Source of the DNA: Bradyrhizobium sp. LTSP885
GTDB taxonomy: Bacteria; Pseudomonadota; Alphaproteobacteria; Rhizobiales; Xanthobacteraceae
Direction: 5' to 3'
DNA length: 64,000 nucleotides
Assembly: GCF_000938305.1 (NCBI RefSeq)
Contig: NZ_JYMT01000002.1
Location: forward strand, 209,844-273,843
Part shown: piece by piece, positions 10,120-19,226 of the stretch
Layout of the letters: each line of letters begins with the position of its first letter
Numbering within the stretch: the first letter of the stretch is position 1
Translations under genes and position numbers: made by a program
Notes under the pieces: model-generated
Databases searched by the model: none
The model's input: the letters and a program-made list of their open reading frames with translations, nothing else
What the model was told of the DNA's origin: nothing

Positions 10120-11226
10120 CTAACCCGCCACCAGTGCCGGCTTTTCGATCCTGTTGTGCAACTGCCAGAAACGCACGGTGCGCTGCGCGGTTTCCAGCGA
10201 CAGCCGGCGGTAATCCCGCTGCGCGACCGAAAGCGTCGCGTCGTCGATCGGATGCGGCAGCGGCCGCTTGCGCAGGATGGTTTCGACCGTCGGCCAGTTC
10301 AGACGGGCGGAGCGGCAGGGGATCAGCATCAGGTCGGCGCGGGGACCGAGCATCAGCCGCTCGATCATCTCGAGCGGCATGTCGTTGAGGACCGCGAGTG
10401 CGACCGTGACCTCGTCGAACTTGCCGGTTTCCGCGAATTTATAGACCGCCGCGTCGTCGAGCTCGTTCAATTGCTTCATCAGCTTGACCAGCTCTTCGGC
10501 GACACCGTAGTTGCGGCGCGGGGTGGCGCCGCCTTCCTGGGCGATATCGTTCAGCACCTTCTGGATTTCGTTGCGCACCGCGGGCGGCGCGAGCGCCAGC
10601 AGGCGGGCGCGCACCGCGTCCTTGGCGCGGCGCAGCAGCTCGCGCAGCAGCTTGGCCGGGAGATCGATGCGCAGTCCGAGGATTTCGACCAGCTCATCGT
10701 CGCCTTCGGCGCGTGCGACGATGTTGGAATAGCCGTTGTCAGAGAACTGCGCGCTCGCGTTCTTGGCGAGGCGCCGGATCACCCTGTCCTCGCCGCGACC
10801 GACGATCACGTCGGTGACGGATTCGGGCAGGTTCTCGCGCGTCGAGATAGCGAACAGATGCTCTTGTCCCTTGGTGCTGGCGATCTCGAGCAGCGCCTCG
10901 TTGCTGAGGCGGCTGGAATGGGTGAGCACGTCGCCGGCGACGCTGATGTCGTCGTCCCAGGCGAGCGACTGGATCACCTCAAACGGTGCGTAGTCGAGCG
11001 GCGCCAGCCGCTTGCTCAGCTCGGCCCGCGCACGCGTTTCGACGCGTGCGATCAGGAGACAAAGCACGTCGTCGAACACCTTGACCTGTTCGTCGTTGAG
11101 GCGATCGCCGTCGTTCAGGAACAGGTCAGTCACGCGCCGCAGCGTCTGGACGCGCTTCGCGGACGTTCCGTCCCGGACAGCATCTTCAAGTTCGGCAATG
11201 ATCGATTGTGCCGGCTGTTGCGCCAT
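10120..11226 (-). CDS. DUF2336 domain-containing protein
   Basis: A 368-residue, soluble, alpha-helical protein of the DUF2336 family, common in Rhizobiales and of unknown function. Recognisable parts are the N-terminal helix with LRRVTDLFLNDGDRLNDEQ, the LSKRLAPLDYAP segment and the tandem helical repeats (LTHSSRLSNEALLEIA, then VIRRLAKNASAQFSDNGYS), which resemble HEAT-type repeats. It is convergent with the GGDEF/EAL gene, the stops being 25 bases apart. No catalytic motif is visible. Confidence 0.85.
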   Translation of the reverse strand: MAQQPAQSIIAELEDAVRDGTSAKRVQTLRRVTDLFLNDGDRLNDEQVKVFDDVLCLLIARVETRARAELSKRLAPLDYAPFEVIQSLAWDDDISVAGDVLTHSSRLSNEALLEIASTKGQEHLFAISTRENLPESVTDVIVGRGEDRVIRRLAKNASAQFSDNGYSNIVARAEGDDELVEILGLRIDLPAKLLRELLRRAKDAVRARLLALAPPAVRNEIQKVLNDIAQEGGATPRRNYGVAEELVKLMKQLNELDDAAVYKFAETGKFDEVTVALAVLNDMPLEMIERLMLGPRADLMLIPCRSARLNWPTVETILRKRPLPHPIDDATLSVAQRDYRRLSLETAQRTVRFWQLHNRIEKPALVAG

Positions 11227-11395
11227 TGATGGGCAGCCTGTTGTTGCTGGATGACACCTGCGTGCAGGATGCAGCGCGTGGTCTTACACCTGCGTTAAGG
11301 TGGAACCCGGCGCAAATACGGGTGCGTTGCATCCTTAACGGGCGGCCACTGGACACGATTCAATTCGCGCCTCCTGCAGTCGTTTAAGGATTTGT

Positions 11396-12439
11396 TCAGG
11401 ATGATTGCGCTTGCACCGCGGCCGCCGGGCGACGCGCGATGGCGAATATGTCGATCGGCGCGGCGCGGCCGCGCAGCTGCGTCGCGCCGAGCGCGTCGAT
11501 GACAAGGTCATCGGCGGGTGGCAGCAGGCGAAGCAGTTCGCCCGACACCAGCAGCGCGCGGCCGACTTCCTTGCAATGCTGCTGCAGCCGCGCCGTAACG
11601 TTCACGGTGTCGCCGAAATAGGCGATCTGCCGGCGGGAATCCCCGCATTCGCTGATGACGACCGGTCCGGCATGGAGCCCGGCACGAAACGCCGGAACCA
11701 CGCCGAATTCCCTGCGATAGCGGTCGGCCCGTTGCGTAAGAAGATCCTCGATCGCGAACACGCAGTCGAGACAGCGCGGCGATGGTTGGCCGGCATGGAC
11801 CGGCCATGTCACGATCACCTCATCGCCGACATAGGCATGGACTTCGCCGTCATGCGATACGATCGCCTCGTCGATATCAAAGAAGAAGCGCGTCAGGAGT
11901 TCCTGCACGCGCAGCTCGCCCATCGTCTCCGCGAGCGTGGTCGAGCCGACGAGGTCAAGAAACAGCAGCACACGCTGCTCGCGGACCGGCCTGCGATAGC
12001 GTCCGAGCACGACATTGAGCAGCGTCCGGCCGCCGATCATCCGGATCAGTTCGTAGAGCGCCGTGATCGGGATCGACAGCAGCAGGGAGGTGCCGATGAT
12101 CTTTGGAAAGCTCTCGCCGATCCACTTCGCCTCGATACCATGTCCGTAGAGAACGACCTCGAGCGCCATTGCGGCGATCGCCACAACCGTGGCCATAATG
12201 ACGGAGCGGGCGATCAGTTCGACGATCAGCGGCCTTTTTCGCAACCAGCCGCCACCAAACGCGGTCAGATTGAGATGCGTGCCCCACGCGGTCAGGGTGA
12301 GGGCGGCGCCTTCCAGGGCGCTGCGCAGATAGTTCGCGACAGAGGCCGCGCTGGATTCGTCGAAGACATAGCGAAACAACCCGCCAACGAGCAGGCCGAA
12401 GACGGCCAGAACGATCGCAGGCCTCATCGCGCGCCGCAT
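11396..12439 (-). CDS. Membrane-bound class III adenylate/guanylate cyclase
   Basis: A 347-residue protein with an N-terminal membrane domain of four hydrophobic segments (to about residue 145) and a C-terminal class III cyclase domain. Both metal-binding aspartates are in place: LFLDLVGSTT (first) and VGDEVIVTW (second). YFGDTVNVTARLQ covers the later catalytic helix with its Asn/Arg pair. It would make cAMP or cGMP; the sequence does not settle which. It lies in the same block as the PilZ, GGDEF/EAL and DUF2336 genes, so three signalling families are contiguous. Confidence 0.92.
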   Translation of the reverse strand: MRRAMRPAIVLAVFGLLVGGLFRYVFDESSAASVANYLRSALEGAALTLTAWGTHLNLTAFGGGWLRKRPLIVELIARSVIMATVVAIAAMALEVVLYGHGIEAKWIGESFPKIIGTSLLLSIPITALYELIRMIGGRTLLNVVLGRYRRPVREQRVLLFLDLVGSTTLAETMGELRVQELLTRFFFDIDEAIVSHDGEVHAYVGDEVIVTWPVHAGQPSPRCLDCVFAIEDLLTQRADRYRREFGVVPAFRAGLHAGPVVISECGDSRRQIAYFGDTVNVTARLQQHCKEVGRALLVSGELLRLLPPADDLVIDALGATQLRGRAAPIDIFAIARRPAAAVQAQSS

Positions 12440-12585
12440 GATCCCTCCACGCTCCTCAGATATCCTGCGCGGATCGGGAAGGCCAGCGGGCGCAGCATGG
12501 TCGGGAAGTGAACGGAGACCGCCGCCGTTGCACTAATGTGGGGTTGGGCCACTTGCGGCCCGAACCAGACCCGACGCGAAGCGAC

Positions 12586-13026
12586 ATGAAATCTGCCATG
12601 ATCACGAGGACCCTTACCGGGATCGGCCGGTTTGCCGCAAAACTGCTGGTCGATCGCGCATCGCGCGTAGCGATCGCCGCGGCCTTCACCGCCGTCCTCG
12701 CTTCATCGGCTCAGGCCGGCGACCAAGGCGATCCCAAGCAGTCCTGTGACGGCAACACGTTCCAGATGGTCGAATGCCTGAAGGCCAAGACCGCGCAATG
12801 GGACAAGCGGATGAATATCGCCTACCAGCAGGCGATCAAGGATGCCGGCGAGAAACAGGGTGAACAGTTGCGTGCGGCGCAACGCCTCTGGATCCAGTAC
12901 CGTGACGCCAATTGCCTCTATTACGGACTGGGCGAGGGCACCATCGCCCGTATCGATGCGGGTGAATGCATGCGCAACATGACGGAAGCGCGCGCCAAGG
13001 AGCTGGAAGATCTCGGCCATCAGTGA
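12586..13026 (+). CDS. Secreted LprI/DUF1311-family protein
   Basis: A 146-residue protein with a signal peptide ending near SSAQA-GDQ and a DUF1311 (lysozyme inhibitor LprI N-terminal) domain: paired cysteines in KQSCDGNTFQMVECLKAK, then QLRAAQRLWIQYRDANCLYYG. The family is periplasmic; a few members inhibit lysozyme, most are uncharacterised. The ATG at 12586 (GCGAAGCGAC just upstream) is preferred over upstream in-frame starts because it gives a compact signal sequence; ATG 12598 is also possible. Confidence 0.8.
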   Translation: MKSAMITRTLTGIGRFAAKLLVDRASRVAIAAAFTAVLASSAQAGDQGDPKQSCDGNTFQMVECLKAKTAQWDKRMNIAYQQAIKDAGEKQGEQLRAAQRLWIQYRDANCLYYGLGEGTIARIDAGECMRNMTEARAKELEDLGHQ

Positions 13027-13051
13027 GCCATCTTCCGGTGTCACGCCAAAC

Positions 13052-13288
13052 ATGATGACCGAGGCAAAGAGCCAGGACGAACTGACCCGTCTCGCGGATG
13101 ATGCGCTGCGGGCCCACCCCGGCTGCGAGACGGCCCGCGTGCCGGCAGTCGCTGCGCTGCCGCATAGTCACAGCGACCGCAACTGGGAAATTCCGAACGT
13201 TGTGCTGGGCGACAGCCTGATCAGCGATGTCGACCGCGCCGTAATGTCGGTTCATCGCCAGCTTGGCCGCAAATTTCATCTGGTCTAG
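13052..13288 (+). CDS. Small hypothetical protein
   Basis: A 78-residue frame (ATG-ATG start) beginning 26 bases after the LprI-type gene, with GC-rich third positions like its neighbours. No membrane segment, signal or known motif; composition is polar with an acidic N-terminus. It may be cotranscribed with the preceding gene and is convergent with the ferric-reductase-like gene. Confidence 0.5.
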   Translation: MMTEAKSQDELTRLADDALRAHPGCETARVPAVAALPHSHSDRNWEIPNVVLGDSLISDVDRAVMSVHRQLGRKFHLV

Positions 13289-13306
13289 CGCCGACGGCTG
13301 TGCAGC

Positions 13307-13927
13307 CTAGGCCGCCTGCGCCGGACGCGGTGCGGGCCGTGAGGCCATGCTGACCATCCGTAGCGCGAACACGGCGGCGAGCGGGATCAGGAACAGCGCG
13401 TAGAGCGGCATCTCGGGAATCCGCTTGCCGAACGAGACCGTGAACTGCAGCAGCAGATAATAGCCGCCGGTCAGGTGCAGCACGCGCCAGGCGCGCGGAC
13501 CCAGCATGGCCGCGGTGCGATCGAACGAGGTCGCGGTCAGCGCGATGATGAAGCCATATCCGATGCCGCCGAAGATGTAGGACGCAGCCGAGGTCGCGCC
13601 CGCGAAGCCGGCCGGGTCGATGCTCGCGAACCAGACGATCGCAACCGCATGGATGGCGTGCGAGGCGGCAAAGGTGACGCCAAGATAGCGCCGGTTGCGG
13701 CGCTGCCACCGCGTCCAGGCGTTCGGCCTGAGATATGCCAGCGACGCGGCCGAGAAGGCGAGGCAGAAGAACAACAGCGAGGTTCGCGCGGTGAAGCGGA
13801 TCACCATCCGCACGCCCTCGACCTCGAACTGCCGCATCCCGGCAATCCAGATCGAAAGCACAATCAGGGTCAGCGTGAGCAGGGCGAACAGCCGCCAGCC
13901 CTCGAACCAGTTCCGACGCATCGGCAT
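13307..13927 (-). CDS. Ferric reductase-like transmembrane protein
   Basis: A 206-residue integral membrane protein with about six hydrophobic segments, resembling the ferric reductase-like/MsrQ-like haem-binding domain without FAD or NAD domains. Histidines in ASHAIHAVAIVW and VLHLTGGYY are positioned as candidate haem ligands. The divergent TetR-type regulator at 14037 and two near-identical operators in the 109-base gap make it the probable target of that regulator. The redox partner and substrate are unknown. Confidence 0.78.
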   Translation of the reverse strand: MPMRRNWFEGWRLFALLTLTLIVLSIWIAGMRQFEVEGVRMVIRFTARTSLLFFCLAFSAASLAYLRPNAWTRWQRRNRRYLGVTFAASHAIHAVAIVWFASIDPAGFAGATSAASYIFGGIGYGFIIALTATSFDRTAAMLGPRAWRVLHLTGGYYLLLQFTVSFGKRIPEMPLYALFLIPLAAVFALRMVSMASRPAPRPAQAA

Positions 13928-13945
13928 GTGCGGCCTCCCTCGCTA

Positions 13946-13964
13946 ATGTAATCACCAGTTACAT
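13946..13964. promoter_or_regulatory. Operator 1 of the TetR-type regulator (predicted)
   Basis: ATGTAATCACCAGTTACAT is an inverted repeat with six-base arms ATGTAA/TTACAT and a 7-base spacer. It lies 18 bases upstream of the ferric-reductase-like start codon, in position to block that promoter. The same motif recurs at 13989-14007. Confidence 0.7.
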
Positions 13965-13988
13965 GGCGTCGCGACAGGTCGTCAATCC

Positions 13989-14007
13989 GTGTAATCGGCG
14001 CTTACAT
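13989..14007. promoter_or_regulatory. Operator 2 of the TetR-type regulator (predicted)
   Basis: GTGTAATCGGCGCTTACAT repeats the arms of operator 1 ((A/G)TGTAA and TTACAT) with the same 7-base spacer. Its centre is 43 bases (about four helical turns) from that of operator 1, and it lies 29 bases upstream of the regulator's ATG. This is consistent with dual control and autoregulation. Confidence 0.7.
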
Positions 14008-14036
14008 TCACAAGGGGGTGATGCTAGAGGTCCGGG

Positions 14037-14744
14037 ATGCGCCGCCCCGCCACCCGTTCACCGTCCGGATCCCGAAAGGCCAAGCCGCGCCCGGCCACGG
14101 CGCGCGCGCCGGCGGCGAAGCCGTATCACCATGGCGACCTGCGCCGCGTCCTGATCGACGCCGCCATGCAACTGGTCGGCGAGGGTGGGCCGGAGGCGGT
14201 CAGCGTCCGCGAGGCCGCCCGCCGTGCCGGGGTCTCGCCAGGGGCGCCGTTCCGGCATTTTCCGAGCCGTGATGCCCTGATGAACGCGGTGGCGGAGGAA
14301 GCCCAACGCCGCTTCCGCGCCGAGATCGAGGCGGCGTTGTCCGATGCGCCGCCCGGCGACCCCCTGGGCCGTTTCCGCCGGCTCGGGATGGCCTATCTGC
14401 GCTGGGCGATGAAGAACCCCACCCATTTCGAGATCATCTCCAGCCGCCGCTTTTTCGACCATGACCGGTCGGCCGGGGTTACCAGCGACAATGCCGAGTT
14501 GATCGCCCTGACCGAGCGCTTGTTGGCGGAAGCTGTCTCGGCTGGCCAGCTCGGGCCTGTGGATCTGAAGCTGGTCCAGATCGCCGGCCGCGCGCTGGTC
14601 TACGGCTTTGCGCGGATGAACATCGACGGCCATTTGCCGCGCTGGGGTGTCAGCGATGCGGATGTCGAGCAGACGGCCGCAGGGATCATCGATCTCTTCA
14701 TCGCGGGTATCGCAAGGCACGTAACGCCTGCTGCGAAAGTTTAA
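14037..14744 (+). CDS. TetR/AcrR-family transcriptional regulator
   Basis: A 235-residue regulator. After a basic, proline-rich tail of about 30 residues, the HTH is LIDAAMQLVGEGGPEAVSVREAARRAGVSPGAPFRHFPSRD-like (about residues 39-80, shown here only as landmarks LIDAAMQLV, VREAARRAGVS, FRHFPSRDAL). The C-terminal ligand domain (about 100-230) is of the TetR_C type with FARMNIDGHLPRWG near its end. It is divergent from the ferric-reductase-like gene with two operators in between. The effector is unknown. Confidence 0.92.
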   Translation: MRRPATRSPSGSRKAKPRPATARAPAAKPYHHGDLRRVLIDAAMQLVGEGGPEAVSVREAARRAGVSPGAPFRHFPSRDALMNAVAEEAQRRFRAEIEAALSDAPPGDPLGRFRRLGMAYLRWAMKNPTHFEIISSRRFFDHDRSAGVTSDNAELIALTERLLAEAVSAGQLGPVDLKLVQIAGRALVYGFARMNIDGHLPRWGVSDADVEQTAAGIIDLFIAGIARHVTPAAKV

Positions 14745-14912
14745 GGCGCGCAAAGCCGGCCCGGCCGCCTGCGGGTCGGCAAGTTCATTGCGTGTTCATG
14801 ACGATTCCACTACGTTTTTATGACGCGATGCAGGTTCCGGCTGCGCCGTGCGTCTCCTGGCCTTTGCCAGCCAAGGCCCTTGTATTGCGCCGGGTTGTAT
14901 TGCGTCTCACCC

Positions 14913-16625
14913 ATGGCGCCCGCGCCACAACCAAATTCCTCCGTTGCCGCGCTCGCCGGCGGCCTCGTCGCCATCGGAATCTGGCGGCTGATGGCGGTCG
15001 CCGCGCCGCATCTCGGTGCGCTGATCCTGATGCTGCGGACCGAAACCGATTTCGGCGCGCGGCTCTGCTTCCTGTTGACCTGGGGAATCCTGAACTTCCT
15101 GTTCATCGCGCTGCTGCGCAGGCCGGCGCTGTCGGGGGCGCTGTCGCTGACCTTGGTCGTGGTGCTGGTGCTGCTGTCGCGGTTCAAGCACGACGTGGTG
15201 CAGATGACCGCGAACTTCGTCGACCTGATGGTGATCGACCGCGACACTGCGGCCTTTCTGCTTACGATCTTCCCGAACCTGCGCTGGTCGATCATCAGTG
15301 CCGGCCTCGTCACGCTGCCGCTGATGTACGCGCTGTGGTGGCTCGATCCGTTCCGCATCCGCCGCCTGCCGGCGGCCGCCGCCTGCCTCGCCTGCACGGC
15401 AGTGCTCTCGGCCTATGCCTTCACCTGGCCGGACGAGGCCTGGCGCGGTTACTACGACGACGGCTACCTGTCGAAATTTGCACGCTCCGGCGTCACCGCG
15501 GTCTCCGATTTCGTCAGCTACGGCTTCATGGAGTCGGATGCGAGCGTGAATGACCGGCTCAAGGTGCCGCTGGTCGATGCCTGCCATCCCTCGGGCCGAC
15601 GGCCGAACATCATCATGATCCATGATGAGTCGAGCTTCGACATCCGCGCGGCCGCTGGCGTGAAGGTGCCGCCGGGCTACGGCAGCCAGTTCAAATCCTT
15701 TGACGGCGTCGAGCGGACATTCCTGGCCGAGAGCAATGGCGGGCCGAGCTGGTTTACCGAGTACAACGTGCTGGCGGGGCTGTCGTCCCGTTCGTTCGGC
15801 CGTTTTGCCTATTTCGTGACCCGCATCGCATCGGGGCGCGTCGAGCGCGGACTGCCGCTGGCGCTCCGCCGCTGCGGCTACGATACGCTTTCGCTCTATC
15901 CCGCGTTCGGCGCTTTCATGAGCGCGCGCAGCTTCCAGGCCACGACCGGCGTCCAGCGTTTCTATGACGCGCACGATCTGCACGCCAAGGACGTCGAGCC
16001 CGACAGCTTCTTCTACGACAAGGCCGTGAGCCTGATGGCGGAGCAGAAGACGCCGGGCGCGCCACTGTTCGTCTTCGTCTATCTCGCCGCCAACCATTTC
16101 CCATGGGAGACGAAATTCCGTCCCGATTTGCTGCCGTCCTGGAAGCGGCCGGGCAACGTGGCCTCGGTCGACGAATATCTGCGCCGGCAGGCCATGAGCG
16201 CCAACGACTATGCCGGCTTCGTCGCGGCGCTGAAGAGGAGTTTTCCGGCGCAGCCGTTCCTGATCGTGCGTTACGGCGATCACCAGCCGGAATTTTCGCC
16301 GCAACTGCTCGATCCCGAGCTCGACGAGGCCGGCATCGGCAAGAAGCTCATGGCGTATGACCCGCGCTACTACGCGACATACTATGCGATCGACGCCGTC
16401 AACTTCGAGCCGGTGAAGAGCCCCGCGGTGATGGACACGATCGATGCCGCCTATCTGCCACTGGTGATCCAGGAGGCCGCCGGCATTCCGCTCGATCCGT
16501 CGTTCGAGGAGCAGAAGGCCATCATGCTCCGCTGCAACGGCATGTTCTATTCGTGCAGGGATGGCGCCGAGGCACGCCGCTTCAACCGGCTGTTGATCGA
16601 TGCCGGAACGATCAAGGGACTTTGA
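14913..16625 (+). CDS. Membrane-anchored sulfatase-family phospho-/sulfo-transferase
   Basis: A 570-residue protein with about five N-terminal membrane segments (to about residue 190) and a C-terminal periplasmic alkaline-phosphatase-superfamily domain. NIIMIHDESSFD is the first metal site. GGPSWFTEYNVLAG holds the likely Ser/Thr nucleophile, as in LtaS/OpgB/EptA-like enzymes. RYGDHQPE provides the last metal Asp-His. Such enzymes move phosphoglycerol or phosphoethanolamine onto envelope glycans or lipids, or hydrolyse sulfate esters. The ATG at 14913 puts the first membrane segment close to the terminus; in-frame starts upstream to 14820 add an unlikely cysteine-rich tail. Confidence 0.82.
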   Translation: MAPAPQPNSSVAALAGGLVAIGIWRLMAVAAPHLGALILMLRTETDFGARLCFLLTWGILNFLFIALLRRPALSGALSLTLVVVLVLLSRFKHDVVQMTANFVDLMVIDRDTAAFLLTIFPNLRWSIISAGLVTLPLMYALWWLDPFRIRRLPAAAACLACTAVLSAYAFTWPDEAWRGYYDDGYLSKFARSGVTAVSDFVSYGFMESDASVNDRLKVPLVDACHPSGRRPNIIMIHDESSFDIRAAAGVKVPPGYGSQFKSFDGVERTFLAESNGGPSWFTEYNVLAGLSSRSFGRFAYFVTRIASGRVERGLPLALRRCGYDTLSLYPAFGAFMSARSFQATTGVQRFYDAHDLHAKDVEPDSFFYDKAVSLMAEQKTPGAPLFVFVYLAANHFPWETKFRPDLLPSWKRPGNVASVDEYLRRQAMSANDYAGFVAALKRSFPAQPFLIVRYGDHQPEFSPQLLDPELDEAGIGKKLMAYDPRYYATYYAIDAVNFEPVKSPAVMDTIDAAYLPLVIQEAAGIPLDPSFEEQKAIMLRCNGMFYSCRDGAEARRFNRLLIDAGTIKGL

Positions 16626-16630
16626 ATTCC

Positions 16631-16714
16631 GTCATTGCGAGCGTAGCGAAGCAATCCATCGTTCCGCGCGCGAGGAAAGATGGATTGCTTCGTCGCTACG
16701 CTCCTCGCAATGAC
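16631..16714. repeat. Palindromic REP-like repeat
   Basis: GTCATTGCGAGCGTAGCGAAGCA at the left reappears as its near reverse complement at the right (TGGATTGCTTCG ... CTCCTCGCAATGAC), with a GCGCGCG centre. It sits between convergent genes, so it may also serve as a transcript end. A diverged relative is at 41265-41350. Confidence 0.8.
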
Positions 16715-16721
16715 GGACAGA

Positions 16722-18281
16722 TCATTTGCCCCCGACCTTCTCCCACAGCCAACGCGCCACGGCATCCGGCGACGATGTTGCATCGTTGCCAGACGCGCGC
16801 AGATTCGCCGCGCGCATCGCAGTAATGTCGATCTTGCCGAGCAGCGGCTGCAGCGCTCCGGTCAGCGCCTGATCGTCCTTGCGCTTCGGCGACAGCAGCA
16901 GGATCGCGTCATAGGGCGGAATCGCGTTCCTGTTGTCCTCAAGCGCGACCAGATCGTATTTCGCGATCAGCCCATCGCTGGTGTAGCCGGCGATCACGTC
17001 GACCTCGCCGGAGGCGACCGCGGCGTACATGAAATCCGGCTGCATCTGCCGCTGGGTGCGGAACGACAGCCCATAGGCCTTCTGGATGCCGGCCCATTCA
17101 GGCCGCGAGAAGAATTCGTAATCGCCGGCGATCGACATGGTCGGCGCCCGCGACGCCAGGTCGGCGATCGTGCGAATCCCGAGTTCGTCGGCGCGCTTCT
17201 TCGGCATCACCAGGGCGTAGGCATTCTCGAAGCCGAGTTCGCCGAGCAGGGTGATGTTCGCTCGCGCCAGCGTCGCCGTTAACTCGCTCAGCAGTTCGGC
17301 ACGCGGCTTGATATCGGTGTGGTGGAACTGGTTGGCCCACAGCGTGCCGGAATAGTCGATATAGACGTCGATGTCGCCGGTGGCGAGCGCATCAAAGATC
17401 ACGTTGGAGCCGAGGCCTGCGCGCATCGTGGCCGATAGCCCGGCCGATTGCAGCCGCTGCGCGATCAGCGCCGACAGCACATATTGCTCGGTGAAGGTCT
17501 TGGCGCCGACCACATAGCTCGCATGCGGGCGCGCGATCGCCTGCAACAGCGTGGCCGCGATCAGGGCGGCGATACCGAGACCGCCGAGCCCGGCGCGTAC
17601 GCGGCTGCGGTTACGCAGGCCGTTCTCGATCAACGCCAGCAACTGGTCGACGGTAAGCGCGAGCACGGCCGCGGCCAAGCAGCCGAACAGCACGAACACC
17701 CAGTTCTGGGTCTGCAGCCCCGCGAAGATGTAATTGCCGAGGCTGGTCTGGCCGATCGGCGTCGACAGCGTCGCGGTGCCGATCACCCACACCGCCGCGG
17801 TGCGGATCCCCGCCATCATCACCGGCAGCGCCAGCGGCAGCTCGACCGTGAATAACGACTGTCGCGGCGTCATGCCGACGCCTTGGGCTGCCTCCAGGAT
17901 TGCCGGATCGACGCCCAACAGCCCGGTGATGGTGTTGCGCAACACCGGCAGCATCGAATAAAGCGCCAGCGCGAGCACCGCCGGCAGGAAGCCGAATGCG
18001 GAAAAGCTGAAGCCGAACCACGTGGCTGAAAGCGCCGCGAGCGCCAGCAGCAGCGGATAGAACAGCGCCAGCAGTGCGAGGCCCGGCACCGTTTGTACGA
18101 CGCTGGCAAGCCCAAGCAGCGCGCCGCGCAGCAGCGGCCGGTTGCGGGCGATGATCGCCAGCGGCAGGCTGACGGCGAGCCCGAGCGCCAGCGCGGCGAG
18201 GCTGACGCGCACATGATTGCCGAGGTAATCGGGCAAGTGCGCCAGCGCCTCGCTCCAGCGTGGGTCGGCTGATAGGCTCAT
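16722..18281 (-). CDS. Osmoprotectant (glycine betaine/choline-type) ABC importer, fused permease and binding domain
   Basis: A 519-residue fusion. Residues about 1-245 form a BPD-type permease with several membrane segments and an EAA-like loop (DPAILEAAQGVGMTPRQSLFTVELP). Residues about 255-515 form an OpuAC/ProX-type binding domain (VVGAKTFTEQYVLSALIAQ, then YIDYSGTLW, IADLASRAP and VIAGYTSDGLI). The fused form is known in OpuC/ProWX-like systems. It supplies compatible solutes under osmotic stress, or other quaternary amines. The ATPase gene overlaps it by 4 bases upstream, forming a two-gene complete transporter. Confidence 0.9.
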   Translation of the reverse strand: MSLSADPRWSEALAHLPDYLGNHVRVSLAALALGLAVSLPLAIIARNRPLLRGALLGLASVVQTVPGLALLALFYPLLLALAALSATWFGFSFSAFGFLPAVLALALYSMLPVLRNTITGLLGVDPAILEAAQGVGMTPRQSLFTVELPLALPVMMAGIRTAAVWVIGTATLSTPIGQTSLGNYIFAGLQTQNWVFVLFGCLAAAVLALTVDQLLALIENGLRNRSRVRAGLGGLGIAALIAATLLQAIARPHASYVVGAKTFTEQYVLSALIAQRLQSAGLSATMRAGLGSNVIFDALATGDIDVYIDYSGTLWANQFHHTDIKPRAELLSELTATLARANITLLGELGFENAYALVMPKKRADELGIRTIADLASRAPTMSIAGDYEFFSRPEWAGIQKAYGLSFRTQRQMQPDFMYAAVASGEVDVIAGYTSDGLIAKYDLVALEDNRNAIPPYDAILLLSPKRKDDQALTGALQPLLGKIDITAMRAANLRASGNDATSSPDAVARWLWEKVGGK

Positions 18282-19066
18282 GTCGCGCCATCCCGCGGCA
18301 GCAGCGCGCTCAGCCGCTGCGCCTGCCGCCGCGGCGTGCGCATCAGCTCGCCGACGTAAGGCTCGGTGCTGGCCGAAAGCTCCGCCGGCGTGCCCTGCGC
18401 CAACAGCCTGCCGCCGCGCATGACCGCGACACGATCGGCGAGCAGGATCGCCTCCGTCATGTCGTGGGTGATCATCACGGTGGTCAGGCCAAGCTTGTGA
18501 TGCAGCGCGCGATAGTCGTCGCCCAGTGCGTCGCGGGTGAGGGGGTCGAGGGCGCCGAACGGCTCGTCCATCAGCACGATCCGCGGTTTGGCCGCCAGCG
18601 CGCGCGCCACGCCGACGCGCTGGCGCTGGCCGCCGGAGAGCTCATGCGGCAGGCGGTCGCGATATTGCGCGCGGTCAAGCCGCACCAGGTCCAACAACTC
18701 GTCGACCCGTGCTGTTATCTCGGCCTGCGGCCAGCCCAACAGCCTTGGCGTGACGCCGATATTGCCGGCGACCGACAGGTGCGGAAACAGCCCGCCGCTC
18801 TGGAAGACATAGCCGATGCGGCGACGTAGCAGGATCGGGTCGACCTGGCTGACATCCTCGCCCTCGACTGAGATCCGGCCGCGGTCGGCCTCGATCAGCC
18901 GGTTGGTAAGTCTGAGCAGTGTGGTCTTGCCCGAGCCCGAGCCGCCGACGATCGCCAGGAATTCGCCCTCGGCCACGTCCAACGAGACATCGTCGACCGC
19001 CACCACGCGGCCGCCGTCAAAGCTCTTGCCGACATGCGCATAGGCGATCAACGGCGTTGCGGGCAT
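18278..19066 (-). CDS. Osmoprotectant ABC importer ATP-binding protein
   Basis: A 262-residue ABC ATPase: Walker A GGSGSGKTTLL, Q-loop YVFQSGGLFP, signature LSGGQRQRVGVARAL, Walker B RIVLMDEPFGALD and the H-loop in ITHDMTEA. It resembles OpuCA/ProV ATPases but ends soon after the nucleotide-binding domain, with no room for the C-terminal CBS pair used as an osmosensor in OpuA/OpuCA. Its stop overlaps the permease/binding fusion start by 4 bases, so the two are cotranslated. Confidence 0.92.
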   Translation of the reverse strand: MPATPLIAYAHVGKSFDGGRVVAVDDVSLDVAEGEFLAIVGGSGSGKTTLLRLTNRLIEADRGRISVEGEDVSQVDPILLRRRIGYVFQSGGLFPHLSVAGNIGVTPRLLGWPQAEITARVDELLDLVRLDRAQYRDRLPHELSGGQRQRVGVARALAAKPRIVLMDEPFGALDPLTRDALGDDYRALHHKLGLTTVMITHDMTEAILLADRVAVMRGGRLLAQGTPAELSASTEPYVGELMRTPRRQAQRLSALLPRDGAT

Positions 19067-19226
19067 TGCGAAGCGGCCTTGGGGTTCACCATCATGAACG
19101 ACAGTGATAACCCATAAAAGGCGCTTTGACTTGAGCCGAAGACGCGGTCGACGGTTCGCGTCGCGCGTCGCTCCTGATCAGATGTTTACCAAGAATCAGG
19201 TCCGCATCGGCCGGCTTGTGAGCACA

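Noticed and set aside
12703..13279. Minus-strand frames over the LprI-type and small hypothetical genes
   Set aside because: The plus strand has a signal peptide and DUF1311 cysteines; the antisense frames show no features.
16631..16714. Possible CRISPR unit or small RNA
   Set aside because: Single palindrome without regular spacers; matches the REP-like family also seen at 41265-41350.
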